From Geomonas azotofigens (lineage in GTDB: Bacteria; Desulfobacterota; Desulfuromonadia; Geobacterales; Geobacteraceae): a stretch of DNA of 64,000 nucleotides. The stretch's first letter is position 1. Every line of letters begins with the position of its first letter. This document shows positions 16,354-25,641 of the stretch, in pieces. Below the pieces are notes generated by a model that saw only the letters and a list, made by a program, of their open reading frames with translations, searched no databases and was not told where the DNA came from. The stretch lies in contig NZ_JAHLME010000006.1 in assembly GCF_018919395.1 (NCBI RefSeq), forward strand, positions 124,001 to 188,000, read 5' to 3'. A program made the translations under genes and the position numbers.

Positions 16354-16389
16354 AAAGGGCGCCGCTACAAGCAGGCGCCCTTTCTTTTT
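16354..16389 (+). terminator. Intrinsic terminator
   Basis: AAAGGGCGCC and GGCGCCCTTT form a perfect 10-bp stem with a ten-base loop, followed by CTTTTT. It would end the moaD-moeB-moeA-small-peptide transcript. Confidence 0.88.
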
Positions 16390-16419
16390 GTTGTGATGAT
16401 ATTTCCCCTCGCACCAACC

Positions 16420-16444
16420 GTAGGGGCGAATAATCATTCGCCCC
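16420..16444. repeat. REP element, GTAGGGGCGAATAAT family, copy 2
   Basis: GTA plus the nine-base stem GGGGCGAAT / ATTCGCCCC, identical in the stem to copy 1. The rest of the 16390-16571 gap holds copy 3 and no gene I can support. Confidence 0.8.
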
Positions 16445-16499
16445 CCTTACCGCACCTGCGTCTCTCTCGCCATCGGCAGAGGTCGGGGCACCAAAGGCT

Positions 16500-16524
16500 G
16501 GGCAAATAATTATTTGCCCCTACA
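16500..16524. repeat. REP element, GTAGGGGCGAATAAT family, copy 3 (inverted)
   Basis: GGGCAAATAATTATTTGCCC followed by CTACA. It is a variant in opposite orientation to copy 2, 56 bp away; the pair forms an inverted tandem. Confidence 0.8.
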
Positions 16525-16571
16525 GCGAGCAACGGACGAGGGGACGCCCCCTTCGTCCGTTGCCGTTGCCG

Positions 16572-17966
<1,395 letters not shown>

Positions 17967-18017
17967 GTTACTTCTCCTTTCGATGGGTTAACTTCTACGC
18001 TTTTTGTTGGTTTAAAT

Positions 18018-18054
18018 CCCCTCGCCCCCCGGGAGAGGGGCAGGGGTGAGGGCG
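18018..18054. repeat. CCCCTCNCCC-type extragenic palindrome
   Basis: CCCCTCGCCCCCCGGGAGAG with GGGCAGGGGTGAGGGCG forms a hairpin in the sahR-ahcY spacer. Confidence 0.6.
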
Positions 18055-18085
18055 CCGGTATCTGCCGCGCCATCCTTTGAAAAGA

Positions 18086-18128
18086 CCCCTCACCCGCCCT
18101 ACGGGCATCCTCTCCCACAGGGAGAGGG
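18086..18128. repeat. CCCCTCNCCC-type extragenic palindrome, second copy
   Basis: CCCCTCACCCGCCCTACGGG followed by CATCCTCTCCC and AGGGAGAGGG. It is the partner of the copy at 18018 in the same spacer. Confidence 0.6.
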
Positions 18129-18129
18129 A

Positions 18130-19047
18130 TTACTCTTTCACCGCCTTGACCAGCAGCACACTCTCCTGGCCGGCCCCGGAGACAAGCCGCTGTACGAAGA
18201 CGTCGGCAAGGCCTGCGCCCTTCAGCCATCCCTGCAGTTCATCCTCTTCAAAACCAAGCCACTGGTCCGCAAGTTGCTCCCGGGCCCACTCCCGCTCGTG
18301 GCGCGCCAGGTCGGCCAGCACCAGCGTCCCCTGCGGTTGCAGCACCCTGACGATTTCGGTGAGCACCGCCTGCGGATCGGGAGCATGGTGCAGCACCATG
18401 TTGGCCACGACGCATCCGGCACCGCCGTCGGCAATGGGAAGATGGGTCATCTCCCCGAGCCTCAACTCCGCCCCGGGGACCCCGTCCTCGATCAGGCGCC
18501 GCCGCGCCTCCACCAGCATCGCCGGGGAATGGTCCACGCCGATCACCTGCCGTGCCTTGCGCGCCAGTTGCGCCATCAAGGTCCCGGTGCCGACACCGAT
18601 CTCCAGCAGCACGGGAACCTCGGGGACCAGCGCCAGCAGGTTCTCCTGGTACTCCGGCACCGGCAGCAGCGTGCGCGACAGTTCGTCCCACTGGGCCGCA
18701 TGCTGATCGAAGAACTCGAGGCTCCGCTTGCGGCGGGCGTCCAACGCCTGCGCCACGGCGGCGAGATCGCTGCGCCGCTCGGGAAGCTGCCCCAGCGCGC
18801 GCTCGAACTCCGGACGAATGGCGCTGAAAAAAGGGTTCTCTCCCCCCGCGCGGTAGTAGCTCCAGGTCCCCTGGCGCTTGACCGAGAGCACGCCCGCCTC
18901 CGCCAGGATCTTCAAGTGCCGCGAGATGCGCGACTGCCCCATCCCCATGATCTGGGTCAGCTCCTGTACGGTGAGTTCGGAGTTGAGCAGCACCGCCACC
19001 AGCCGCAGTCGGCACGGATCGGCCAGCGCCTTGAAAAGTTCCAGCAT
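18130..19047 (-). CDS. sahR: SahR-type regulator: ArsR HTH fused to SAM-methyltransferase-like domain
   Basis: 305-residue fusion. Residues 1-85 are an ArsR winged helix (FKALADPCRLRLVAVLL, LTQIMGMGQSRISRHLKILA). Residues 130-300 are a class I methyltransferase-like domain with the SAM/SAH site VLLEIGVGTGTLMAQLA and VVANMVLHHA. Fusions of this kind next to ahcY are known as SahR, which senses S-adenosylhomocysteine and controls the SAM cycle. It precedes ahcY on the same strand, and metK is 3 kb away. The ATG at 19047 has only a weak AAGG 12 bases upstream, and the palindromic site at 19050-19096 ends right against it, so autoregulation by blocking the promoter is likely. Confidence 0.85.
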   Translation of the reverse strand: MLELFKALADPCRLRLVAVLLNSELTVQELTQIMGMGQSRISRHLKILAEAGVLSVKRQGTWSYYRAGGENPFFSAIRPEFERALGQLPERRSDLAAVAQALDARRKRSLEFFDQHAAQWDELSRTLLPVPEYQENLLALVPEVPVLLEIGVGTGTLMAQLARKARQVIGVDHSPAMLVEARRRLIEDGVPGAELRLGEMTHLPIADGGAGCVVANMVLHHAPDPQAVLTEIVRVLQPQGTLVLADLARHEREWAREQLADQWLGFEEDELQGWLKGAGLADVFVQRLVSGAGQESVLLVKAVKE

Positions 19048-19049
19048 CG

Positions 19050-19096
19050 TTATATCAACCTTGGTCGTTTAGTTAAATCAAGTTTTCTTGATATAA
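19050..19096. promoter_or_regulatory. Palindromic operator, probable SahR site, upstream of sahR
   Basis: TTATATCAA (19050-19058) and TTGATATAA (19088-19096) are exact inverted copies. Inside lies a second perfect dyad ATCAAG-TTTT-CTTGAT (19077-19092). On the minus strand TTGATT and TGATAT with an 18-bp spacer could be the promoter, overlapping the site. GGTTGATAT also occurs upstream of metK. Confidence 0.6.
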
Positions 19097-19152
19097 CACG
19101 GTGCGCGGCCGCTGGCAAGGCAAAAACCATATTATTTACCGCTCATTGGACG

Positions 19153-19186
19153 AAAAATCCCCCTGCAGCGCGGGCCACAGGGGGAT
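19153..19186 (-). terminator. Intrinsic terminator after the nitronate monooxygenase-like gene
   Basis: Read on the minus strand, ATCCCCCTG and CAGGGGGAT form a nine-base stem with a 12-base loop, followed by TTTTT. Confidence 0.85.
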
Positions 19187-19211
19187 GTCAGATGTCATTT
19201 GTTGTTGGCTA

Positions 19212-20303
19212 TCAGGCCGCCTGGTCCTCGGCGATGGCAGCTGCCTCGGCGAAGATCTCGTCGAAGATCTCCTGCACCGTCTCGATGCGGGTCGCCTTCC
19301 AGGCGTTGGTGCCGCAGAAGATGAGGCCGGAGTCGACCTCGCCGCGCTGGGCACGGTCCAGCGACTTCACGATGCAGAAACGCTCGCCGCTCTCCTTGTA
19401 GGAGCACTTCTTGAGGCAGCCGTAGGAGCAGACGGAACCGTGGTCGCGGTCGTAGGAGGCGATCCCTTCCTGGTTAGTGAGGATGGCGCGGCCGGGCAGA
19501 CCGGCGGGGCTCATGATCAGGCCGATGTCCTCTTTCTTGCAGTCCAGGTAGGCCTGTTTGAAGGCGTCGTCGGCGTCGCACTCGACGGTGGTGACGAAAC
19601 GGCTCGCCATCTGTACCGCATCGGCCCCTTCGGAGAGCGCGTGCAGCACGTCGGCGCGGTCCCAGATGCCGCCGGCGGCGATGATCGGGATATCAAGTCC
19701 GTACTCGCTGCGGAAGAACTCCTTCACGCCGCGCACCGTTTCGTACTGGTCATACTCACCGGTGCCGATATTCTCCATCTTCTCACCGAGGTGCCCCCCG
19801 GCGGTGTCCGGATCCTCGACCACGACCGCATCGGGCAAACGGTTGTAGGCCTTGTCCCACTTTTTGGCGATGAGCTGGGCGGCACGCACGGAAGAGACGA
19901 TCGGTACCAGCGCCACGTCCGGTGCATGCGCGGTCAGCCCCGGGAGGGTCATGGGCAGGCCGGCGCCACAGACGAGCACCTTGGCTCCCGCCTCGACGGA
20001 GGCGACCACCAACTCCTCGAAATCGGACAGGGCGACCATGACGTTGACGCCGATGATGCCGTCCGGGGCGATCTCGTAGGCCTTCCTGATTTCATCTTTG
20101 AGCGCCACGGAGTTGCTTTTGAGATAGTTCTTGCCGTCGAAGAACTCGCTGTTCAGGGTGATGCCCGGGGATGCCACCAGCCCGACGCCGCCGCACTTGG
20201 CAACGTGCCCGGCCAACGATCCTGCGGAAATCCTCACTCCCATGCCGCCCTGGATCAGCGGGTAACGTGCCTCGTGTTTGCCAATGCGCAACGGTTTGAA
20301 CAT
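19212..20303 (-). CDS. Nitronate monooxygenase / 2-nitropropane dioxygenase-family flavoprotein
   Basis: 363-residue FMN-binding TIM-barrel protein of the NPD/FabK-like family. It begins PLRIGKHEARYPLIQGGMGV, followed by CGGVGLVASPG, the VEDPDTAGGHLG flavin loop, IPIIAAGGIWDRADV and ALSEGADAVQMASRFVTT. The last 100 residues are Cys-rich (CSYGCLKKCSYKES, CIVKS), unlike simple nitronate monooxygenases, and suggest an added metal or Fe-S site. The substrate is unknown; detoxification of nitronates or an enoyl reductase role are both possible. The start at 20303 has AGGAGGAGC upstream. It is divergent from the two-component pair and has its own terminator. Confidence 0.82.
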   Translation of the reverse strand: MFKPLRIGKHEARYPLIQGGMGVRISAGSLAGHVAKCGGVGLVASPGITLNSEFFDGKNYLKSNSVALKDEIRKAYEIAPDGIIGVNVMVALSDFEELVVASVEAGAKVLVCGAGLPMTLPGLTAHAPDVALVPIVSSVRAAQLIAKKWDKAYNRLPDAVVVEDPDTAGGHLGEKMENIGTGEYDQYETVRGVKEFFRSEYGLDIPIIAAGGIWDRADVLHALSEGADAVQMASRFVTTVECDADDAFKQAYLDCKKEDIGLIMSPAGLPGRAILTNQEGIASYDRDHGSVCSYGCLKKCSYKESGERFCIVKSLDRAQRGEVDSGLIFCGTNAWKATRIETVQEIFDEIFAEAAAIAEDQAA

Positions 20304-20452
20304 ATGCTCCTCCTGACTGTCTGACTGCACCGTAAACACATTAACAGAGAAGCTGAAATTATTTTGTAATAGTAGTGTAAAACAAAGGAGCCTCTCCCCC
20401 ACAGATACCCCTTGCAAAAACCCGGCAGCGATGCTACCAGTGGGGCATGAAA

Positions 20453-21406
20453 ATGAACCGGAAACTATCCAACCCGTTGATTGCATTGATAGGGATCCAG
20501 CTGATCTGGGTGGTGATGGTCATCTCCTGGATCTACTGGTTCATCGGCAGGAGCAAGGAATTCCGTAACCTCGCCTTGCGCTACAAGCCGGAACTGTTGA
20601 CCCAGGGGATGGAGTGGATCGTCCTGGTTGAGGGTCTGTTGATGGCCATCGCCATCCTGGCCGGTGTCTATGTCATCTTTCTCTACTGGCGCCGCCAGGC
20701 GAAGCTCTACCTGCAGCAGCGCAGCTACATATCCCAGTTGACCCACGAACTCAAGTCGCCGCTCGCCTCGATCCAGTTGCACCTGGAAACGGTGAAGATG
20801 CGGGACCTCCCCAAGGAGAAACTGGACGGCTTCATCGACACCATGCTCTCCGATACCGACCGGCTCAACATCCTGACCAGCAACCTGCTCATGGCCACCA
20901 GGATCGAGTTCGGCCAGTTGGGGGACAAGGCGAAGAAGATCGACTTCTCCGAGTTCGTCACCAGCTACCTGCAGGGGAAGATGAGCGATCTCCCCGAGGG
21001 GGGGAAACTGACCCTGGAGGTCGAGCCCAACATCAACGCGACCATCGACGTCGAGGGTATGGAGATGGCGCTCAGGAACCTCTTCGAGAACGCGCTGCTC
21101 TACTCGCCCGTTTCGCCCGAGATCAGGGTGACGCTCAAGCGCAGCGCAAGCGGCCGGCAATGCCAGCTCGACTTCCAGGACAACGGCAAGGGACTCAAGA
21201 AGAACGAACTGGAGAAGATCTTCGACATGTTCTACCGGGTGCGCACCCCGGGTGAGAACATCAGGGGAACCGGGCTGGGGCTTTACATCGTCAGGTCCGT
21301 GGTCAACGCCCACGACGGCAAGATCTCCGTCGAGAGCCCGGGACTCGGCAAAGGCTGCACCTTCCATATCACCCTGCCACTCCAGGGCAGGCAGCAGCGA
21401 GGTTAG
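20453..21406 (+). CDS. Sensor histidine kinase, two transmembrane segments
   Basis: 317-residue membrane kinase. Segments at about residues 7-31 and 54-78 enclose a very short extracytoplasmic loop of some 20 residues, too small for a classic ligand domain, so it may sense within the membrane or through a partner. Then come HisKA with the phospho-acceptor in LTHELKSPLASIQ (His98), and an HATPase with ALRNLFENALLYSP, DNGKGLKKNE, FYRVRTPGENIRGTGLGLYI. The start at 20453 has GGGG seven bases upstream; the ATG two codons earlier is too near. Its stop is two bases before the response regulator start, so they form one operon. Confidence 0.92.
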   Translation: MNRKLSNPLIALIGIQLIWVVMVISWIYWFIGRSKEFRNLALRYKPELLTQGMEWIVLVEGLLMAIAILAGVYVIFLYWRRQAKLYLQQRSYISQLTHELKSPLASIQLHLETVKMRDLPKEKLDGFIDTMLSDTDRLNILTSNLLMATRIEFGQLGDKAKKIDFSEFVTSYLQGKMSDLPEGGKLTLEVEPNINATIDVEGMEMALRNLFENALLYSPVSPEIRVTLKRSASGRQCQLDFQDNGKGLKKNELEKIFDMFYRVRTPGENIRGTGLGLYIVRSVVNAHDGKISVESPGLGKGCTFHITLPLQGRQQRG

Positions 21407-21408
21407 GC

Positions 21409-22113
21409 ATGTCCGGCGAGAAACCGCACATACTGCTCGTCGAGGACGAGATGCACCTGGCGCGCGGCATCACCTTCAACCTGGAACAGGAAGGTTACCT
21501 GGTGAGCCACGTCGAAAGCGGCGAAGAGGCGCTCGACAAGGTCACCATGGAGAAGTTCGACCTGATCATCCTGGACGTGATGCTCCCCGGCATCGGCGGC
21601 TTCGATGTTTGTCAAAAGATCCGTGGGCTCGATTCCAGGGTGCCGGTGCTGATGCTGACGGCGCGCTCCGCCGAGAGCGACCGGATCTCCGGGCTCGCCG
21701 CCGGGGCCGACGACTACCTGGTGAAACCCTTCAACCTGAAAGAGTTCCTGCTCAGGGTATCGGGGATGCTGCGCCGCAGCGCCTGGTACCGGCCGGAACC
21801 GGTGGAGGAAGGGTATCGCTTCGGCGACAACGAGGTGTTCCTGCTTTCCTACCGAGCCAGGACCAGGCAGGGTGAGATCGATCTCACCGACCTCGAGGTG
21901 CGCATGCTGTCGCTGTTCTTCCATCGCGAGGGGGAGGCGATACCGCGCGGCGAGATCCTGGAAAGCGTCTGGGGCTACGCCACCGACGCGGAGACCAGGA
22001 CCCTGGACAACTTCATCGTGCGGCTCAGGAAGTACTTCGAGCCTGAGCCCTCGCGCCCCGTGTTCTTCCAGACCGTGCGCGGGGTCGGGTACCGGTTCAG
22101 CAGGAAGAGCTAG
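21409..22113 (+). CDS. OmpR-family response regulator
   Basis: 234-residue regulator and partner of the kinase just upstream. The receiver holds LLVEDE, the acceptor Asp56 in IILDVMLPGIGGFD, and the switch Lys in DDYLVKPFNLKEFL. The C-terminal winged helix is OmpR-like, with DLTDLEVRMLSLFF, ILESVWGYATDAETRTLDNF, IVRLRKYFE and a final GVGYRF. The target genes are not known; autoregulation or control of the divergent flavoprotein gene is possible. It is followed by heptamer repeats and a bidirectional terminator. Confidence 0.94.
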   Translation: MSGEKPHILLVEDEMHLARGITFNLEQEGYLVSHVESGEEALDKVTMEKFDLIILDVMLPGIGGFDVCQKIRGLDSRVPVLMLTARSAESDRISGLAAGADDYLVKPFNLKEFLLRVSGMLRRSAWYRPEPVEEGYRFGDNEVFLLSYRARTRQGEIDLTDLEVRMLSLFFHREGEAIPRGEILESVWGYATDAETRTLDNFIVRLRKYFEPEPSRPVFFQTVRGVGYRFSRKS

Positions 22114-22119
22114 AACCGG

Positions 22120-22147
22120 TTCTGCGTTCTATGTTCTACGTTCTACG
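22120..22147. repeat. Heptamer tandem repeat (TTCTACG type, x4)
   Basis: TTCTGCG, TTCTATG, TTCTACG, TTCTACG in direct succession after the response regulator stop codon. An inverted array lies at 22213-22240 on the other side of the terminator. Confidence 0.75.
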
Positions 22148-22174
22148 TTGAACAACCAACAACACCCCCTAAAC

Positions 22175-22208
22175 AAAAAGGCCCTCCGGAATCCGGAAGG
22201 CCTTTTGC
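22175..22208. terminator. Bidirectional intrinsic terminator between the response regulator and metK
   Basis: AAAAAGGCCCTCCGG and CCGGAAGGCCTTTT form a long stem with one mismatch; an A-run on one side and a T-run on the other allow termination of both convergent transcripts. Confidence 0.88.
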
Positions 22209-22212
22209 TTTT

Positions 22213-22240
22213 AACGTAGAACACAGAACGTAGAACGGGT
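22213..22240. repeat. Heptamer tandem repeat, inverted copy (AACGTAG type)
   Basis: AACGTAG, AACACAG, AACGTAG, AACGGGT, which is the TTCTACG array read from the other strand. The two arrays flank the terminator symmetrically. Confidence 0.75.
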
Positions 22241-22243
22241 TTC

Positions 22244-23413
22244 TTAGATGCCCGCCTTCTCCTTGATGAGTGCCGCCTTGTCGGTGCGCTCCCAGGTGAA
22301 CTCGGGGAGCTCGCGGCCGAAGTGGCCGTAAGCCGCGGTCTTCCTGTAGATCGGACGCAAAAGGTCGAGCTGCTCGATGATGGCGCGCGGACGCAGGTCG
22401 AACACCTCGCGCACGATCTCGGAAATGCGCTTGGACGGGATCTTGCCGGTGCCGTTGCAGTCGACCATGACGGAGACCGGCTCCGCGACGCCGATGGCGT
22501 AGGCTACCTGTACTTCGCAACGCTCGCAGATCTCGGAAGCTACCAGGTTCTTGGCGACATAGCGCCCCATGTACGCCGCGGAACGGTCCACCTTGGAGGG
22601 GTCCTTGCCGGAGAACGCGCCGCCGCCGTGGGCGCCGTGCCCGCCGTAGCTGTCGACGATGATCTTGCGGCCGGTGAGACCGCAGTCTCCCATCGGGCCG
22701 CCGATGACGAAGCGCCCGGTCGGGTTGATCAGGAACTTGGTGTTGGCGTCCATCAGGTTGGCCGGGATGATCTTCTTGATGACTTCCTCGATGATCCCTT
22801 CCTTGATCATCTCGTAGGAGACCTCGGGGGAGTGCTGGGAGGAGATGACGATGGTATCGACGTGGACCGGCTTGTCATCGATGTACTGGATCGAAACCTG
22901 GGATTTGGAGTCGGGACGGAGGAAGTCGAGCACGCCGGTCTTTCTGACGTCGGCAAGCCTGGAAACCAGCTTGTGCGCCATGAGGATCGACATCGGCATC
23001 AGTTCGGGGGTCTCGTTGCAGGCGAAGCCGAACATGAGGCCCTGGTCGCCGGCACCCTGCTCCTTGAACATCCCCTCACCCTCGGTGACACCCTGGGCGA
23101 TATCGGGGGACTGCTTGTCGATGGAGGTGAGCACCGCGCAGGTTTCCCAATCGAAGCCCATGGCGGAATCGTTGTAGCCGATCTCCTTGATGGTCTCACG
23201 GACGATCTTCGGGTAGTCGATGACGGCATTGGTGGTGATTTCACCAGCGATGACCGCCATGCCGGTGGTCACCAGGGTTTCACACGCCACGCGGGACTTG
23301 GGATCCTGGGTCAGGATCGCATCAAGGATCGCGTCGGATATTTGGTCGGCAACCTTGTCCGGATGCCCCTCAGAAACAGACTCGGACGTAAAGATGAAGT
23401 CCTTCATTTCCAT
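22244..23413 (-). CDS. metK: S-adenosylmethionine synthetase
   Basis: 389-residue methionine adenosyltransferase making SAM from methionine and ATP. Signatures seen are [58 protein letters not shown], the [19 protein letters not shown] loop and [12 protein letters not shown]. The ATG at 23413 has GGGGG nine bases upstream; a second ATG two codons later is less well placed. It has its own sigma-70 promoter (TTGACA-N17-TACAAT). A GGTTGATAT sequence upstream resembles the site at sahR, so SAM-cycle control may be shared. Confidence 0.97.
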   Translation of the reverse strand: MEMKDFIFTSESVSEGHPDKVADQISDAILDAILTQDPKSRVACETLVTTGMAVIAGEITTNAVIDYPKIVRETIKEIGYNDSAMGFDWETCAVLTSIDKQSPDIAQGVTEGEGMFKEQGAGDQGLMFGFACNETPELMPMSILMAHKLVSRLADVRKTGVLDFLRPDSKSQVSIQYIDDKPVHVDTIVISSQHSPEVSYEMIKEGIIEEVIKKIIPANLMDANTKFLINPTGRFVIGGPMGDCGLTGRKIIVDSYGGHGAHGGGAFSGKDPSKVDRSAAYMGRYVAKNLVASEICERCEVQVAYAIGVAEPVSVMVDCNGTGKIPSKRISEIVREVFDLRPRAIIEQLDLLRPIYRKTAAYGHFGRELPEFTWERTDKAALIKEKAGI

Positions 23414-23464
23414 AAGGTAAAACCCCCTAACGAAGTGTGGTTCAGGTAGCTGTAAAGCCTGCAG

Positions 23465-23493
23465 ATTGTATAGTTGGCGATAACCTTTGTCAA
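23465..23493 (-). promoter_or_regulatory. Sigma-70 promoter of metK
   Basis: On the minus strand, TTGACA (23488-23493) and TACAAT (23465-23470) are separated by 17 bases. A transcript start near 23458 gives a leader of about 45 bases. GGTTGATAT lies shortly upstream of the -35 element. Confidence 0.85.
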
Positions 23494-23689
23494 TAATTAA
23501 ATGCAACCAATATCAACCAGTTCCGCCGCGTTACGGAGCGATACCAGAGTGACTGAATCATAATTAATTGCCTCCAACAATTTCCCCGATACAATCTTTT
23601 CCGTCGAGCAGTCCTTGTGTACCCCCATCAGTGCAAGAGCGGCGCGACGATGATCTTTTAGGCGAGACGATCTTAAAGGGGAGGATACA

Positions 23690-24196
23690 ATGAGAGTCTT
23701 GTGGCTGGTAATACTGTGCCTGTTTCTGGGAGCCTGCGGTGGGGGATCCGGTTCGACCGGAAACTCGGGAGACGATGGCAACGTGCTCACTCCGGAACCG
23801 GTGCCCGGAACCGCCCGCCTCGGTATCGTCACCCTGGGACCTGCCGCGGATTCGGTTCTCTATGCCGCACAATTCACCCTGCGCCTCCCCCCCGGGGTCA
23901 CCCTCCCCTCCACCAGCGCCAGTGTGCTTCCCGAAGGGGTGCTGGTACCGGCGGTGAGCGGCAGTTACACCGGCGCCAGCTTCCTGCAGGCCGCCGCCCC
24001 CGGACAGGTGCTGCTGGTGAACCTCGCCCATCCCGCCGGGCTCACCGTCGGCCCCCTGGCGACCCTCACCTGCCAGGTGGCTGCGGGGGTGGCGCCAACG
24101 GCCGACACCTTCACCCTGGAGAGTTTTTCAGCCCGCGACGCCAACGGCGCCGTCCTCCCGGGCATCACCGCGAGACTTACCCTGCAAACGCAATGA
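23690..24196 (+). CDS. Putative lipoprotein with cohesin-like domain
   Basis: 168-residue exported protein. The signal peptide ends in a lipobox LGAC, so Cys16 should be lipidated, and a low-complexity GGGSGSTGNSGDDG linker follows. The rest (ARLGIVTLGP, LYAAQFTLRLPPGV, VNLAHPAGL, ATLTCQVAAG, FTLESFSARDANG) has the alternating strand pattern of a cohesin/CBM-like beta sandwich. I cannot name a specific function; a surface adhesion or scaffold role is possible. The start at 23690 has GGGGAGG upstream. It ends before a strong hairpin shared with the convergent ppi gene. Confidence 0.75.
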   Translation: MRVLWLVILCLFLGACGGGSGSTGNSGDDGNVLTPEPVPGTARLGIVTLGPAADSVLYAAQFTLRLPPGVTLPSTSASVLPEGVLVPAVSGSYTGASFLQAAAPGQVLLVNLAHPAGLTVGPLATLTCQVAAGVAPTADTFTLESFSARDANGAVLPGITARLTLQTQ

Positions 24197-24225
24197 GCGG
24201 CTGGCGCATCCAGCGCCAGCCGCTC
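24195..24225. terminator. Strong hairpin between convergent genes
   Basis: GAGCGGCTGGCGC and GCGCCAGCCGCTC form a perfect 13-bp stem with a five-base loop. There is no T-run, so it may act through RNA stability or factor-aided termination for both convergent genes. Confidence 0.7.
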
Positions 24226-24266
24226 ACCTGTTGCCTTCCCCTGCAGGGGAAACAGCGAATCCTTCC

Positions 24267-24782
24267 CTACTCGGCCAGCTTGATGGAGTTGATGAAGACC
24301 GGCTCCACCGGCACGTCCTGGTGGCCGCCCTTGCTCCCGGTTTTCACCTCGCGGATCGCGTCGACGACGTCCATCCCTTCGATGACCTGGCCGAACACGG
24401 CGTAGCCGAAGCGGTCCGGGGTCTTGCCGGCGTGGTCGAGGAACGCGTTGTCCACCACGTTGATGAAGAACTGGGAGGTGGCGCTGTCGACCACGGCGGT
24501 ACGGGCCATGGCCAGGGTGCCGCGCACGTTCTTCAGGCCGTTGGTGGCCTCGTTCTTGATGGCGAACTTGGTCTTCTTCGGCTGCATGTTCTCATCCAGC
24601 CCGCCCCCCTGGACCATGAAGTTCTTGATCACGCGGTGGAAGATGGTGCCGTCGTAGTAAGCGTCCTTGACATAGGAGAGGAAGTTGCGCACGGAGATGG
24701 GCGCCTTGTCCTTGAAGAGCTCGATCTTAACGGTGCCCATCGAGGTCTCCATGACGACTACGGGATTCTTTTCATCAGTCAT
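24267..24782 (-). CDS. Cyclophilin-type peptidyl-prolyl cis-trans isomerase
   Basis: 171-residue cyclophilin without a signal peptide, so a cytoplasmic protein-folding helper. Core motifs are [39 protein letters not shown] and [18 protein letters not shown]. It is slightly longer than E. coli PpiB. The start at 24782 has AAGGAG upstream. It is divergent from the peroxiredoxin gene across 193 bp. There is no evidence of an operon partner. Confidence 0.94.
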   Translation of the reverse strand: MTDEKNPVVVMETSMGTVKIELFKDKAPISVRNFLSYVKDAYYDGTIFHRVIKNFMVQGGGLDENMQPKKTKFAIKNEATNGLKNVRGTLAMARTAVVDSATSQFFINVVDNAFLDHAGKTPDRFGYAVFGQVIEGMDVVDAIREVKTGSKGGHQDVPVEPVFINSIKLAE

Positions 24783-24975
24783 TATGTTGCTCCTTTATAT
24801 TTGGTTTGATACACCATTCCGAGTTGCAGCGGTCTTCAATACCACACAAAGAAGTGTGTGTGAAGTTTTTACTGGTTGGAGCGATGTAGCTACGGTATCA
24901 TGTACAGTCAGCGATTCTACCAGAACTGGCTTTGCAATGCAGCTATAGTATTAAAATATTCACAGGAGTATTCGA

Positions 24976-25611
24976 ATGAACGTCTCAACCATCACCCTGT
25001 TGGCTGCACTGACACTCTCGATTTTCACCACGGCACTGCCGGTAGCGGCCGCATCGGACCTGCAGCAGGTCGCCAAGGTCGGTGAGCCAGCTCCGAACTT
25101 CAAGCTGGACGCCTGGGTCGGCACCACCGCCGGCAAGGAGTTCAAGCAGATCTCGCTGGACGATTATCGCGGCAAGTGGGTGCTGCTCTTCTTCTACCCG
25201 ATGGACTTCACCTTCGTCTGCCCCACCGAGATCAAGGGGTTCAACCAGGCGCTTCCCGAATTCCAGAAGCTGAACACCGTCGTCCTCGGCGCCTCGACCG
25301 ACAGCAAATACTCGCACCTGGCCTGGGTGCAGCGCGGCGACCTGGGCAACCTCCAGTACCCCCTGCTTTCCGACATCAAGAAGGAAGTGGCGGAGAAATA
25401 CGGCGCCCTGGACGAGAAAGAAGGTGTGGCCCTGCGCGCGCTGTTCATCATCGACCCGGATGGCGTGCTGCAGTACCAGGTGGTGCACAACCTCGACGTG
25501 GGCAGGAGCGTCGATGAGACCATGCGCGTCCTCGAGGCGCTGCAGACCGGCTCGCTCTGCCCCCTGGGGTGGAAGCCGGGCCAGAAGACCCTCGGCAAAC
25601 CCCAACCGTAG
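24976..25611 (+). CDS. Exported 2-Cys peroxiredoxin (AhpC/Prx1 family)
   Basis: 211-residue peroxidase that reduces hydrogen peroxide and organic peroxides. An N-terminal signal sequence (residues 1-25, LLAALTLSIFTTALPVAAAS) indicates a periplasmic enzyme, unusual because Prx1 proteins are mostly cytosolic. The peroxidatic Cys82 is in DFTFVCPTEI and the resolving Cys195 in TGSLCPLGWKPG. The start at 24976 has CAGGAG upstream. The periplasmic reductant is not encoded nearby; a c-type cytochrome or thiol protein would be needed. It probably protects the many exported redox proteins of such an organism. Confidence 0.93.
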   Translation: MNVSTITLLAALTLSIFTTALPVAAASDLQQVAKVGEPAPNFKLDAWVGTTAGKEFKQISLDDYRGKWVLLFFYPMDFTFVCPTEIKGFNQALPEFQKLNTVVLGASTDSKYSHLAWVQRGDLGNLQYPLLSDIKKEVAEKYGALDEKEGVALRALFIIDPDGVLQYQVVHNLDVGRSVDETMRVLEALQTGSLCPLGWKPGQKTLGKPQP

Positions 25612-25641
25612 CCATCCCGACGGGGGCGGACATTCCGCCCC

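Noticed and set aside
23507-23689. A possible c-di-GMP riboswitch before the lipoprotein gene
   Set aside because: The conserved core bases of the known GEMM aptamers were not found in the spacer.
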